Shown here in pieces: positions 23,923 to 31,141 of a DNA stretch of 64,000 nucleotides. The DNA comes from Limnohabitans sp. G3-2 (GTDB taxonomy: Bacteria; Pseudomonadota; Gammaproteobacteria; Burkholderiales; Burkholderiaceae_C). The position numbers were made by a program, and so were the translations under genes. How positions within the stretch are numbered: position 1 is the first letter of the stretch; each line of letters opens with the position of its first letter. The notes under the pieces are model-generated. The model was not told the origin of the DNA, did no database searches, and saw only the letters and a program-made list of their open reading frames with translations. The stretch covers positions 310,001 to 374,000 of the forward strand of contig NZ_NESG01000001.1 of assembly GCF_002778275.1 (NCBI RefSeq), given 5' to 3'.

Positions 23923-24819
23923 TCAGGCCACGCCATGGCGCTTGAGCCAGGCCAGCAAGCGCTGCCAACCATCGTCTGCCGCCGCCTTGCGGTAGCTGGG
24001 ACGGTAGTCGGCGTGGAAAGCGTGCGGAGCCTCAGGATAAACCACAAACTCGCTGGCTTTGGCCGCTGCGGGGCCTTGGGCCAGTTCTGCTTTCATCTTA
24101 TCAACCGTGTCAAGGGGGATGCCCGTGTCGGCCGCGCCGTACAAGCCCAGCACCGGCGCTTTCAGGTTGCCGACCAAGGCCAAGGGGTGCGAGGGGTTCT
24201 GAGGCGTGGTGTTGCCGACCAAACGGCCATACCAGGCCACACCGGCTTTGAGTTTAGGTTGGTGCGCCGCATACAACCAAGTGATGCGCCCACCCCAGCA
24301 AAACCCCGTGATGGCCAGTTTGTCGGTGTTGCCGCCGTTGGCCGCAGCCCAAGCCACGGCAGCATCCAGATCGCCCATGACCTGCGCGTCAGGCACTTTG
24401 GAGATGATTTCGGCTTGCAACTTGGCGATTTCGCCGTACTCGGTCGGATCACCTTGACGCACAAACAGTTCGGGGGCAATCGCCAGGTAACCGGCTTGGG
24501 CCAGGCGGCGCGTGACATCGGCAATGTACTCGTGCACCCCGAAAATCTCGGAGATCACCAAAACGACTGGCAAGCCAGTCTTTCCTGCAGGCGCGCTGCG
24601 GTAAGCGGGCATTTTGAAACCATTCACATCGATGGTCACTTCGCCCGAAACCAAGCCAGTCACCGGCGTTTTGATGGCCGTTTGCGCCATGATCGGCATG
24701 GCGGCGGCGGCGTAGCCCACACCCAAAGCCGCTTTCAAAGCCGTGCGGCGGCTGGCCACCGCGTCTCCCGCTTGTCCACCCAACAGGGCCTGCGTGTCTT
24801 CAATCCAATTTGGGTTCAA
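23923..24819 (-). CDS. dienelactone hydrolase family protein, Tat-exported
   Basis: A 298-residue alpha/beta hydrolase related to carboxymethylenebutenolidase, which opens lactone rings in chlorocatechol and related pathways. The Cys nucleophile is in GFCWGG, the Asp in LYGAADTGIPLD, and the His in PEAPHAFHADYRPSYR. The TTG at 24819 is taken as the start because GAGGAG lies seven bases before it; the in-frame ATG at 24843 lies upstream of that site. The chain then begins NPNWIEDTQALLGG, followed by a Tat-like SRRTALKAALGVGYAAAAMP signal, so it probably works in the periplasm. It has its own terminator. Substrate unknown. Confidence 0.88.
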   Translation of the reverse strand: MNPNWIEDTQALLGGQAGDAVASRRTALKAALGVGYAAAAMPIMAQTAIKTPVTGLVSGEVTIDVNGFKMPAYRSAPAGKTGLPVVLVISEIFGVHEYIADVTRRLAQAGYLAIAPELFVRQGDPTEYGEIAKLQAEIISKVPDAQVMGDLDAAVAWAAANGGNTDKLAITGFCWGGRITWLYAAHQPKLKAGVAWYGRLVGNTTPQNPSHPLALVGNLKAPVLGLYGAADTGIPLDTVDKMKAELAQGPAAAKASEFVVYPEAPHAFHADYRPSYRKAAADDGWQRLLAWLKRHGVA

Positions 24820-24908
24820 GGGATATCTCCTCGTTTGTGCCATCAAAAACCGAGATCTTGGCACAGTCCCTGAGGGCTTGCACCAGGTCGGCGATTTAAA
24901 CTGCCGCC

Positions 24909-25553
24909 ATGACCGACACCGCCCTGCCTGTCCTGTATTCCTTTCGTCGCTGCCCCTACGCCATGCGGGCCCGGCTGGCCCTGCACGTCAGCGGCGTGGC
25001 CTATGCGCACCGGGAAGTGGCCCTCAAGCACAAACCGGCCCATATGCTGTCGCTGTCGCCCAAAGGCACGGTCCCGGTTTTGTGGCTGGGCAGCGCGGCA
25101 GGCGAGCCGGTGCTGGAACAAAGTCTGGACATCATGCTGTGGGCGCTGCGCCAGCACGACCCGCTGGGCTGGCTGCCAGGCGCGGGTGCGGGCATGGACG
25201 AAGCCATGGCTTGGATCACCCACAACGACGGCCCTTTCAAGCGACACCTGGACCGCTACAAATACCCCAACCGTTCAGGTCTGCACAGCGGCCAAGCCGA
25301 CCGCGACGAGGCGGCGGTCTGGTTGCTCTCGCTCAATGCCCGACTGGCCTCACAGGCTTGTCTGGCCGGCGGGCAATGGGGGCTGACCGATGCCGCCATC
25401 GCCCCCTTTGTACGGCAATACGCCCACACCGACCCCCGCTGGTTTGCCGCGCAGCCATGGAAAGCTTTGGCGCGCTGGCTGGCCGAATTTGAAGGCTCCG
25501 AGCTGTTCGCCAGCATCATGCACAAGCACGAACCCTGGCAAGAGGGAGCCTGA
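24909..25553 (+). CDS. glutathione S-transferase family protein
   Basis: A 214-residue GST-fold protein. The N-terminal thioredoxin domain has a Cys at the start of helix 1 (FRRCPYAMRARLAL, Cys about 16), as in omega/Grx-like classes, and the cis-Pro motif PKGTVPVLWL. The C-terminal helical domain ends in a WLAEFEGSELFASIM helix. It is 90 bases from, and divergent to, the dienelactone hydrolase gene, and it ends three bases before the polA stop on the other strand. The likely reaction is deglutathionylation or thiol transfer rather than classical conjugation, judging from the Cys. Confidence 0.85.
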   Translation: MTDTALPVLYSFRRCPYAMRARLALHVSGVAYAHREVALKHKPAHMLSLSPKGTVPVLWLGSAAGEPVLEQSLDIMLWALRQHDPLGWLPGAGAGMDEAMAWITHNDGPFKRHLDRYKYPNRSGLHSGQADRDEAAVWLLSLNARLASQACLAGGQWGLTDAAIAPFVRQYAHTDPRWFAAQPWKALARWLAEFEGSELFASIMHKHEPWQEGA

Positions 25554-25556
25554 CGC

Positions 25557-28409
25557 TCAGTGCGCCTGCTCCCAATTGGGCCCAAAGCCCACTTCGGCCA
25601 AGAGCGGCACCTTCAAATCGGCCACGCCCGCCATGATGCGCGGCACCTCGGTGCGCACCCAATCGACTTCTGCCTCAGGCACCTCGAACACCAATTCATC
25701 GTGCACCTGCATGATGACCTTGGTGGCCTTGCCTTGTTCGTCCAGCGCTTTTTGCACAGCGACCATGCTCAGCTTGATCAAATCGGCCGCTGTGCCCTGC
25801 ATGGGCGCGTTGATGGCGGCGCGCTCGGCCCCGGCGCGGCGCGGGCCGTTGGGGCTGTTGATCTCGGGCAAGACCAGGCGGCGGCCAAACACCGTCTCGA
25901 CATAGCCCAGCGCCTTGGCCTGTTCGCGCGTGGCGTCCATGTAGTGCTTGACGCCCGCAAAGCGCTCAAAGTAGCGGGTGATGTAGTTCTTGGCGGCGGT
26001 GTTGTCGATGCCCAAAGCCTTGGCCAAACCAAATGCGCTCATGCCGTAAATCAAACCGAAATTGATGGTCTTGGCATAGCGGCGCTGCTCGCTGCTGACC
26101 GTTTCGGGCGTTGCGCCAAACACTTCGGCCGCCGTGGCCTTGTGCACATCCAGCCCTTCGTGGAAGGCCTTGAGCAAGGCCGCGTCGTCGCTCAGGTGCG
26201 CCATGATGCGCAGCTCGATCTGGCTGTAGTCGGCACTCGCAATCACGCTGCCCACCGGCGCCACAAAGGCCTCGCGCACTTTGCGGCCCTCGGCCGTGCG
26301 CACCGGGATGTTTTGCAGGTTGGGCTCGTTGCTCGACAGACGACCTGTGACGGCCACCGCTTGCGCGTAGTGGGTGTGCACCCGGCCTGTGCGCGGCAGG
26401 GCCAGTTGCGCCAACTTGTCGGTGTAAGTGCCTTTGAGCTTGGCCAGGCTGCGGTGCTCCAGGATGCGGGCGGGCAGCGGGTAGTCCTCGGCCAGTTTCT
26501 CCAGCACCTCCTCGTCGGTGCTGCGGGCGCCGGTGGCGGTTTTCTTGATGACGGGCAGGCCCAGCTTGTCAAAGAAGATCTCGCCCAGTTGCTTGGGGCT
26601 GGCCAGGTTGAAAGGCTGCCCGGCAATCTCGTAAGCCTCGGTTTCGAGCTGCACGATGCGCTCACCCAGCGCCTGGCTTTGCGCGGCCAGTGTGGGCGCG
26701 TCGATCAGCACGCCGTTGCGCTCGATGCGGTAGAGCGCTTCGCTGGTGGCGATCTCCAGACCGTACACGTACTTCAGGCCCGCGTGCGCCTCGATCTGAG
26801 GCCACAGCGCCAAGTGCACGTCCAGGCACTGGTCCGAGTCTTCGCAGGAGTAATGCGCGGCTTTGTCCACGTCCACCTGCGCAAACGGGATCTGGTGCGC
26901 ACCCTTGCCGCACAGGTCTTCGTAAGTCACGCCCCGGCGGCCCACATGCCGCTCGGCCAGGCTACTGAGGCCATGCGGTTTGTGCACTTCGAGCACATAG
27001 CTCTGGAGCATGGTGTCGTGCGCGTAGCCCTGCACCTCGACGCCGTGGTTCGCGAACACATGGCGGTCGTATTTGATGTTCTGGCCCAGCTTGGGGCAGG
27101 CCGGGTTTTCCAGCCAGGGCTTGAGTTTGGCCAGGACCTCGGCCAGCGGCAGCTGCTCGGGCGCACCCGGGCCGTTGTGGGCCAGCGGGATGTAGGCCGC
27201 CTCGCCCGGCTTGACGCTGAGGGACAGGCCCACGATCTCGGCCCGCATGGCGTCCAGCGAAGTCGTTTCGGTGTCGATGGCGGTGAGCGGCGCTTGTTCG
27301 ATGCGGGCCAGCCAGCTGTCGAACGCGGCCCAGTCGAGCACGGTGTCGTATTTCAGGTCGCCTTGCACGGCGCTCGCGGCGCTGTCCAGCTCGGGGGCTG
27401 CAGGAGGCGCTTCGTCAGGTGCCGAGCCAAACAAATCGCCCATGCCCGTGTCCATGCCCGTGTTTTTGGGCTTGACCGTTTTGGCTTTGGCCGCAGGCGC
27501 AGGCACGGCCCCGCCCAGCGACTGCACCAGCCCCTTGAAACCATAGGTTTGGTAGAACTGGAGCAGCTTGTCTTTGTCAGGCGCGTGCAGGTGCAAGCTG
27601 ACGAGCGAGGGCAAATCGGGCACCCAGCCGTTCAGGTCGCAATCGGTTTTCATGGTCACCAGGGCCCGGCCCTTGGGCAGCCAGTCCACCGCCTGGCGCA
27701 GGTTCTCGCCCGCCACGCCCTTGATGTCGTGGGCGTTTTCCATGAGCTTGTCGAGCGAGCCGTATTCCATCAGCCATTTGGCCGCCGTTTTGGGGCCGAC
27801 CTTGGCCACACCCGGCACGTTGTCCACCGTGTCGCCCACCAAGGTTTGGTAATCGATCATGAGCGATGGCGGCACGCCAAACTCGGCGGTCACGCCCGCC
27901 ACGTCGCGTACCTTGCCGTTCATGGTGTCGATGATGGTGATGTGCGCATTCACCAATTGGCTCAAGTCTTTGTCGCCACTCGACACCGTGACTTGGATGC
28001 CCTGCTGCGCGGCCACATGGGCCAGCGTGGCGATCACGTCGTCGGCTTCCACCCCCGGCACGTCCAGCACCGTCCAGCCCATCAGGCGCACCAGTTCGTG
28101 GATCGGCTCGATCTGCGCGCGCAAATCGTCGGGCATGGGGCTGCGGTTGGCTTTGTATTCGGGGTAAAGCGCGTCGCGGAAGGTGGGGCCTTTGGCGTCG
28201 AACACGCAGGCCGCGTAAACGGCCGGAACGTCCTTGCGCAGCCGCTCCATCATGTTGATCATGCCCCGAATGGCCCCGGTGGCGGGGCTGCTCGGGTCAC
28301 CGGGCACGGCCCGTAAGTCGGGCATGGCGTGGAAGGCGCGGTACAGGTAGCTGGAGCCGTCGACCAACAAGAGGGTCGGTTGGGATGTTTCGGGGGTGTT
28401 TTCGCTCAT
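25557..28409 (-). CDS. polA: DNA polymerase I
   Basis: A 950-residue repair and Okazaki-fragment polymerase (Escherichia coli 928). The 5'-3' exonuclease domain (about 1-300) has LVDGSSYLYRAFHAMP and GVEADDVIATLA. The 3'-5' proofreading domain is intact, with the DxE motif in AIDTETTSLDAM near residue 380. The polymerase domain has DYSQIELRIMAHLS, RRYAKTINFGLIYGMSAFG and QVHDELVFE. A Pro/Ala-rich linker near residues 320-370 separates the domains. The start at 28409 (MSENTPETSQP) leaves the repeat-bearing region upstream non-coding. A longer frame across it is spurious. Confidence 0.97.
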   Translation of the reverse strand: MSENTPETSQPTLLLVDGSSYLYRAFHAMPDLRAVPGDPSSPATGAIRGMINMMERLRKDVPAVYAACVFDAKGPTFRDALYPEYKANRSPMPDDLRAQIEPIHELVRLMGWTVLDVPGVEADDVIATLAHVAAQQGIQVTVSSGDKDLSQLVNAHITIIDTMNGKVRDVAGVTAEFGVPPSLMIDYQTLVGDTVDNVPGVAKVGPKTAAKWLMEYGSLDKLMENAHDIKGVAGENLRQAVDWLPKGRALVTMKTDCDLNGWVPDLPSLVSLHLHAPDKDKLLQFYQTYGFKGLVQSLGGAVPAPAAKAKTVKPKNTGMDTGMGDLFGSAPDEAPPAAPELDSAASAVQGDLKYDTVLDWAAFDSWLARIEQAPLTAIDTETTSLDAMRAEIVGLSLSVKPGEAAYIPLAHNGPGAPEQLPLAEVLAKLKPWLENPACPKLGQNIKYDRHVFANHGVEVQGYAHDTMLQSYVLEVHKPHGLSSLAERHVGRRGVTYEDLCGKGAHQIPFAQVDVDKAAHYSCEDSDQCLDVHLALWPQIEAHAGLKYVYGLEIATSEALYRIERNGVLIDAPTLAAQSQALGERIVQLETEAYEIAGQPFNLASPKQLGEIFFDKLGLPVIKKTATGARSTDEEVLEKLAEDYPLPARILEHRSLAKLKGTYTDKLAQLALPRTGRVHTHYAQAVAVTGRLSSNEPNLQNIPVRTAEGRKVREAFVAPVGSVIASADYSQIELRIMAHLSDDAALLKAFHEGLDVHKATAAEVFGATPETVSSEQRRYAKTINFGLIYGMSAFGLAKALGIDNTAAKNYITRYFERFAGVKHYMDATREQAKALGYVETVFGRRLVLPEINSPNGPRRAGAERAAINAPMQGTAADLIKLSMVAVQKALDEQGKATKVIMQVHDELVFEVPEAEVDWVRTEVPRIMAGVADLKVPLLAEVGFGPNWEQAH

Positions 28410-28476
28410 CCCCCGATTGTGTACCGGCTTTCCACCCGAAAAACCACCATGGCTTGGGGTCTGGCCTGCAGCAGTG

Positions 28477-28600
28477 TGATGTGGCAAAGCGAAGCGCCAA
28501 CAAACTCCGCCGTACGCCCAGATGGTGTGTGGGGCCTGCGCTGAGGTGATGTGGCAAAGCGAAGCGCCTCTGAGCCTCGGCGCAGGCCCCTCACACCATC
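28477..28600. repeat. direct repeat and long hairpin between polA and thrB
   Basis: Two identical 22-bp direct repeats (TGATGTGGCAAAGCGAAGCG plus CC) lie at 28477-28498 and 28547-28568, 70 bases apart. Bases 28521-28546 form an inverted repeat with 28575-28600, matching at 24 of 26 positions around a 28-base loop that contains the second direct repeat. The stretch before the first direct repeat (from about 28448) is a diverged copy of 28521-28546. The region 28410-28727 holds no convincing gene besides this element and the promoters of polA and thrB. Confidence 0.85.
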
Positions 28601-28727
28601 GCTCCGCCAGCCAAGCCATCCAGCACGGGCAGCCCTTTGCGGGTCATGTCGGTCTTTTCGCCCTCTACAATCCTTGTTTTGCTCACCCAAGCCAGAACCC
28701 TCTGGCGCTTTGACGGTTTTCTCCCCC

Positions 28728-29690
28728 ATGGCGGTATTCACCGAAGTCACCGAAACCCAGGCCAACGACCTGATGCAGTCCCTGAACTTGGGGACCCTCA
28801 CCGAATTGCGCGGCATCGAAGGCGGCATCGAGAACACCAACTACTTCGCCACCACCAGCCAAGGCGAGTATGTGCTCACCTTGTTTGAGCGCCTGACACA
28901 AGAGCAACTGCCGTTTTACCTGTACCTGATGAAGCACTTGGCGGGCCGCGGCATCCCGGTGCCCGACCCGGCGGCCAACCGCGATGGCGACATCCTGCAC
29001 ACCGTGAGCGGCAAACCTGCCGCCGTGGTCAACAAACTGGCGGGCAAAAGCCAGTTGCAACCGCAGGCCTTGCATGCCGCGGCCGTGGGCGACATGCTCG
29101 CGCGCATGCACCTGGCCGGGGCCGACTACAACCGCAGCCAGCCCAACTTGCGTGCCCTGCCTTGGTGGAACGACACCGTGCCCGTGGTGCTGCCCTACCT
29201 GGATGAAGCCCAAGCCGCCTTGCTGCGCAGTGAATTGGCTTTCCAGAACCACACGGCGAAAACCGCGGCCTATGCCGCCCTGCCCCGTGGACCTGTCCAT
29301 GCCGACCTGTTCCGCGACAACGTCATGTTCGATGGCGAGCAACTGACCGGCTTTTTTGATTTCTATTTCGCGGGCGTGGACACTTGGTTGTTTGACCTGG
29401 CCGTGTGCCTGAACGACTGGTGCATCGATCTGCCCACAGGGGCGCACCACCACGGGCGTGCCCAGGCCATGCTCGCGGCCTACAACCAAGTGCGCCCCTT
29501 GAGCGGCGCTGAGCGCGCACTGCTGCCTGCCCTTTTACGGGCAGGGGCTTTGCGTTTTTGGATTTCTCGGCTGTGGGACTACCATCTGCCCCGTGAAGCG
29601 TCCATGCTCAAGCCTCACGACCCGACCCACTTTGAGCGCGTTTTGCGTGGCCGTGTCCTGCACCCCGTCTCTGCTTCTGCCTTGATCTGA
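28728..29690 (+). CDS. thrB: homoserine kinase
   Basis: A 320-residue kinase of the aminoglycoside-phosphotransferase fold that phosphorylates homoserine in threonine synthesis, the ThrB type used by many beta- and gammaproteobacteria instead of the GHMP kinase. The catalytic Brenner motif is VHADLFRDNVMFDG, followed by the metal site FFDFYFAGVDTWLFDLA. The N-terminal GGIENTNYF nucleotide loop is present. The ATG at 28728 is preceded by a pyrimidine stretch with no ribosome site, whereas the longer upstream frame runs through the repeat element and is rejected. A BPSS1780-type membrane protein gene follows four bases on. Confidence 0.94.
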   Translation: MAVFTEVTETQANDLMQSLNLGTLTELRGIEGGIENTNYFATTSQGEYVLTLFERLTQEQLPFYLYLMKHLAGRGIPVPDPAANRDGDILHTVSGKPAAVVNKLAGKSQLQPQALHAAAVGDMLARMHLAGADYNRSQPNLRALPWWNDTVPVVLPYLDEAQAALLRSELAFQNHTAKTAAYAALPRGPVHADLFRDNVMFDGEQLTGFFDFYFAGVDTWLFDLAVCLNDWCIDLPTGAHHHGRAQAMLAAYNQVRPLSGAERALLPALLRAGALRFWISRLWDYHLPREASMLKPHDPTHFERVLRGRVLHPVSASALI

Positions 29691-29694
29691 ACCC

Positions 29695-30495
29695 ATGAAC
29701 TTGCAAATCGTTCCCGCCCGTGCTGGCCTCAAATGGGCGCGCCAGGGCATGCGCACCTTTTGGCGGCAGCCTTTGGCCATGTCGGGGCTGTTCTTTTTGT
29801 TCATGGCCACGGTGTCGGTGGTTTCCATGGTGCCCTTCATTGGGGGGGCTTTGGCCTTGGTGGTCTTGCCGGCGCTCACCCTGGGCATGATGGCTGCCAC
29901 CCAAGTGGCCTCGGACGGCAAATTCCCCATGCCCAGCGTGCTGTTTGTGGCCTTCAAGAGCGGACCGCACCGCCAAACCATGTTCATCTTGGGCGTTTTG
30001 TACGCCGTGATTTTCTTGGTGGTGATGGGCTTGTCCACACTGGCCGATGGCGGCACTTTTGCGCAGGTGTACTTTGGTGGCGCCCCCATGACGCCGGAAG
30101 TGGTCACGACCGACTCGTTTCAGACCGCCTTGTGGGTGTCCATGCTGTTTTACGTGCCGCTGTCCATGATGTTCTGGCACGCGCCCGCCTTGGTCCATTG
30201 GTACGGCATGCCTGCTGTCAAAAGCTTGTTTTTCAGCTTCATGGCCTGTTGGCGCAACCTCAAGGCTTTCACGGTGTATGTGTTCGCCTGGGGTGTGGTT
30301 TTCATGTCGGCTGCAGTCTTGGCCATGCTCATCGCCAGCTTGCTGGGCAACCCGGGTCTGATGATGGCCACCTTCATGCCCATGGCCCTGATGGTGGCGG
30401 CCATGTTTTTCACATCCATGCTGTTCTCGGTGCGCGACTGTTTCGCGACCGATGTCTATGACGAGCCGCCCAGCCGTGCGGGGCAACCCGACTGA
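29695..30495 (+). CDS. BPSS1780-family membrane protein
   Basis: A 266-residue integral membrane protein with about six hydrophobic spans, starting MNLQIVPARAGLKWARQGMR and FWRQPLAMSGLFFLF. It is of the uncharacterised BPSS1780 family found next to thrB or polA in many Burkholderiales. A short hydrophilic segment (MTPEVVTTDSFQ) faces one side mid-chain. It starts four bases after the thrB stop, so it is translated with it. Function unknown. The link to threonine synthesis is positional only. Confidence 0.85.
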   Translation: MNLQIVPARAGLKWARQGMRTFWRQPLAMSGLFFLFMATVSVVSMVPFIGGALALVVLPALTLGMMAATQVASDGKFPMPSVLFVAFKSGPHRQTMFILGVLYAVIFLVVMGLSTLADGGTFAQVYFGGAPMTPEVVTTDSFQTALWVSMLFYVPLSMMFWHAPALVHWYGMPAVKSLFFSFMACWRNLKAFTVYVFAWGVVFMSAAVLAMLIASLLGNPGLMMATFMPMALMVAAMFFTSMLFSVRDCFATDVYDEPPSRAGQPD

Positions 30496-30500
30496 GGGCC

Positions 30501-30977
30501 TCAGTGGTGGTGGCCGTGCGCACCGTGTGCATGGCGGTGTGTGATCTCTTCGGCTGAAGCGGCACGCACCTCTTGCACCGTCAAGGTGAGCGTCAGGTGT
30601 TGACCCGCCCAAGGGTGGTTGGCATCCAAGATGACTTTGTCGCCCTTGATCTTGACCACGTTGAACACCTGTTCATGGCCTTCGGCCGAGCGGCCACGCA
30701 ACTGGCCGCCCACTTTCACGCCAGGTGGAAACTCGCTTTTGGGGATGGTTTGCACCAGGCTCTCGTCGCGCTCGCCAAAGGCGTCGGCCGGGGCCAACTT
30801 CAAGGTGGTCGTGAAACCCACAACTTGCCCTTCGAGGGCAGCTTCAATTTTGGGGAAGGTGTTGTCATAGCCGCCATGCAGGTAAGACGTGGGCTCTTGT
30901 GTCTTGTCGAGCAATTGGCCTTGGGCATTGACCACTTTGTGGTGCATGGTGACCACGGTGTCTTGGGTGATTTTCAT
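30501..30977 (-). CDS. slyD: FKBP-type peptidyl-prolyl isomerase, SlyD-like
   Basis: A 158-residue prolyl isomerase and chaperone of the SlyD type. The FKBP half (about 1-70 and 125-142) is interrupted by the insert-in-flap chaperone domain (AFGERDESLVQTIPKSEFPP to DKVILDANHPWAG). The C-terminus is a His-rich metal-binding tail (HRHAHGAHGHHH), as in SlyD, which delivers nickel in some bacteria. It converges with the BPSS1780 gene, five bases apart. Confidence 0.93.
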   Translation of the reverse strand: MKITQDTVVTMHHKVVNAQGQLLDKTQEPTSYLHGGYDNTFPKIEAALEGQVVGFTTTLKLAPADAFGERDESLVQTIPKSEFPPGVKVGGQLRGRSAEGHEQVFNVVKIKGDKVILDANHPWAGQHLTLTLTVQEVRAASAEEITHRHAHGAHGHHH

Positions 30978-31051
30978 AAAAACTGTTTCCGGTTATCCAT
31001 CGGGTGATTGTCGTTCAGTCGTGGCGTATTTTCAGCGCGTCAATTGAATCT

Positions 31052-31123
31052 GTGGCAGTGAGCCCCTGCTCGCGAAAAAGCCTAGCAGACCGCGAACATT
31101 CGGCCGCAGGGGCGGCCTCCCAC
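31052..31123. repeat. REPIN: two inverted REP elements
   Basis: The left arm 31052-31076 (core gagcccctgctcgcgaa) and the right arm 31099-31123 (core cggccgcaggggcggcc) are in opposite orientation with 22 bases between. Each arm is itself a palindrome. The two arms correspond to the two arm types of the 39233 array. The element lies in the 164-base gap between slyD and uvrD. Confidence 0.8.
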
Positions 31124-31141
31124 AGGGGCAGACAGGCTGCC

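Noticed and set aside
25560..28316. A 918-codon plus-strand frame opposite polA
   Set aside because: polA is unmistakable on the minus strand, and the mirror frame is His/Gln/Val/Gly-rich without homology.
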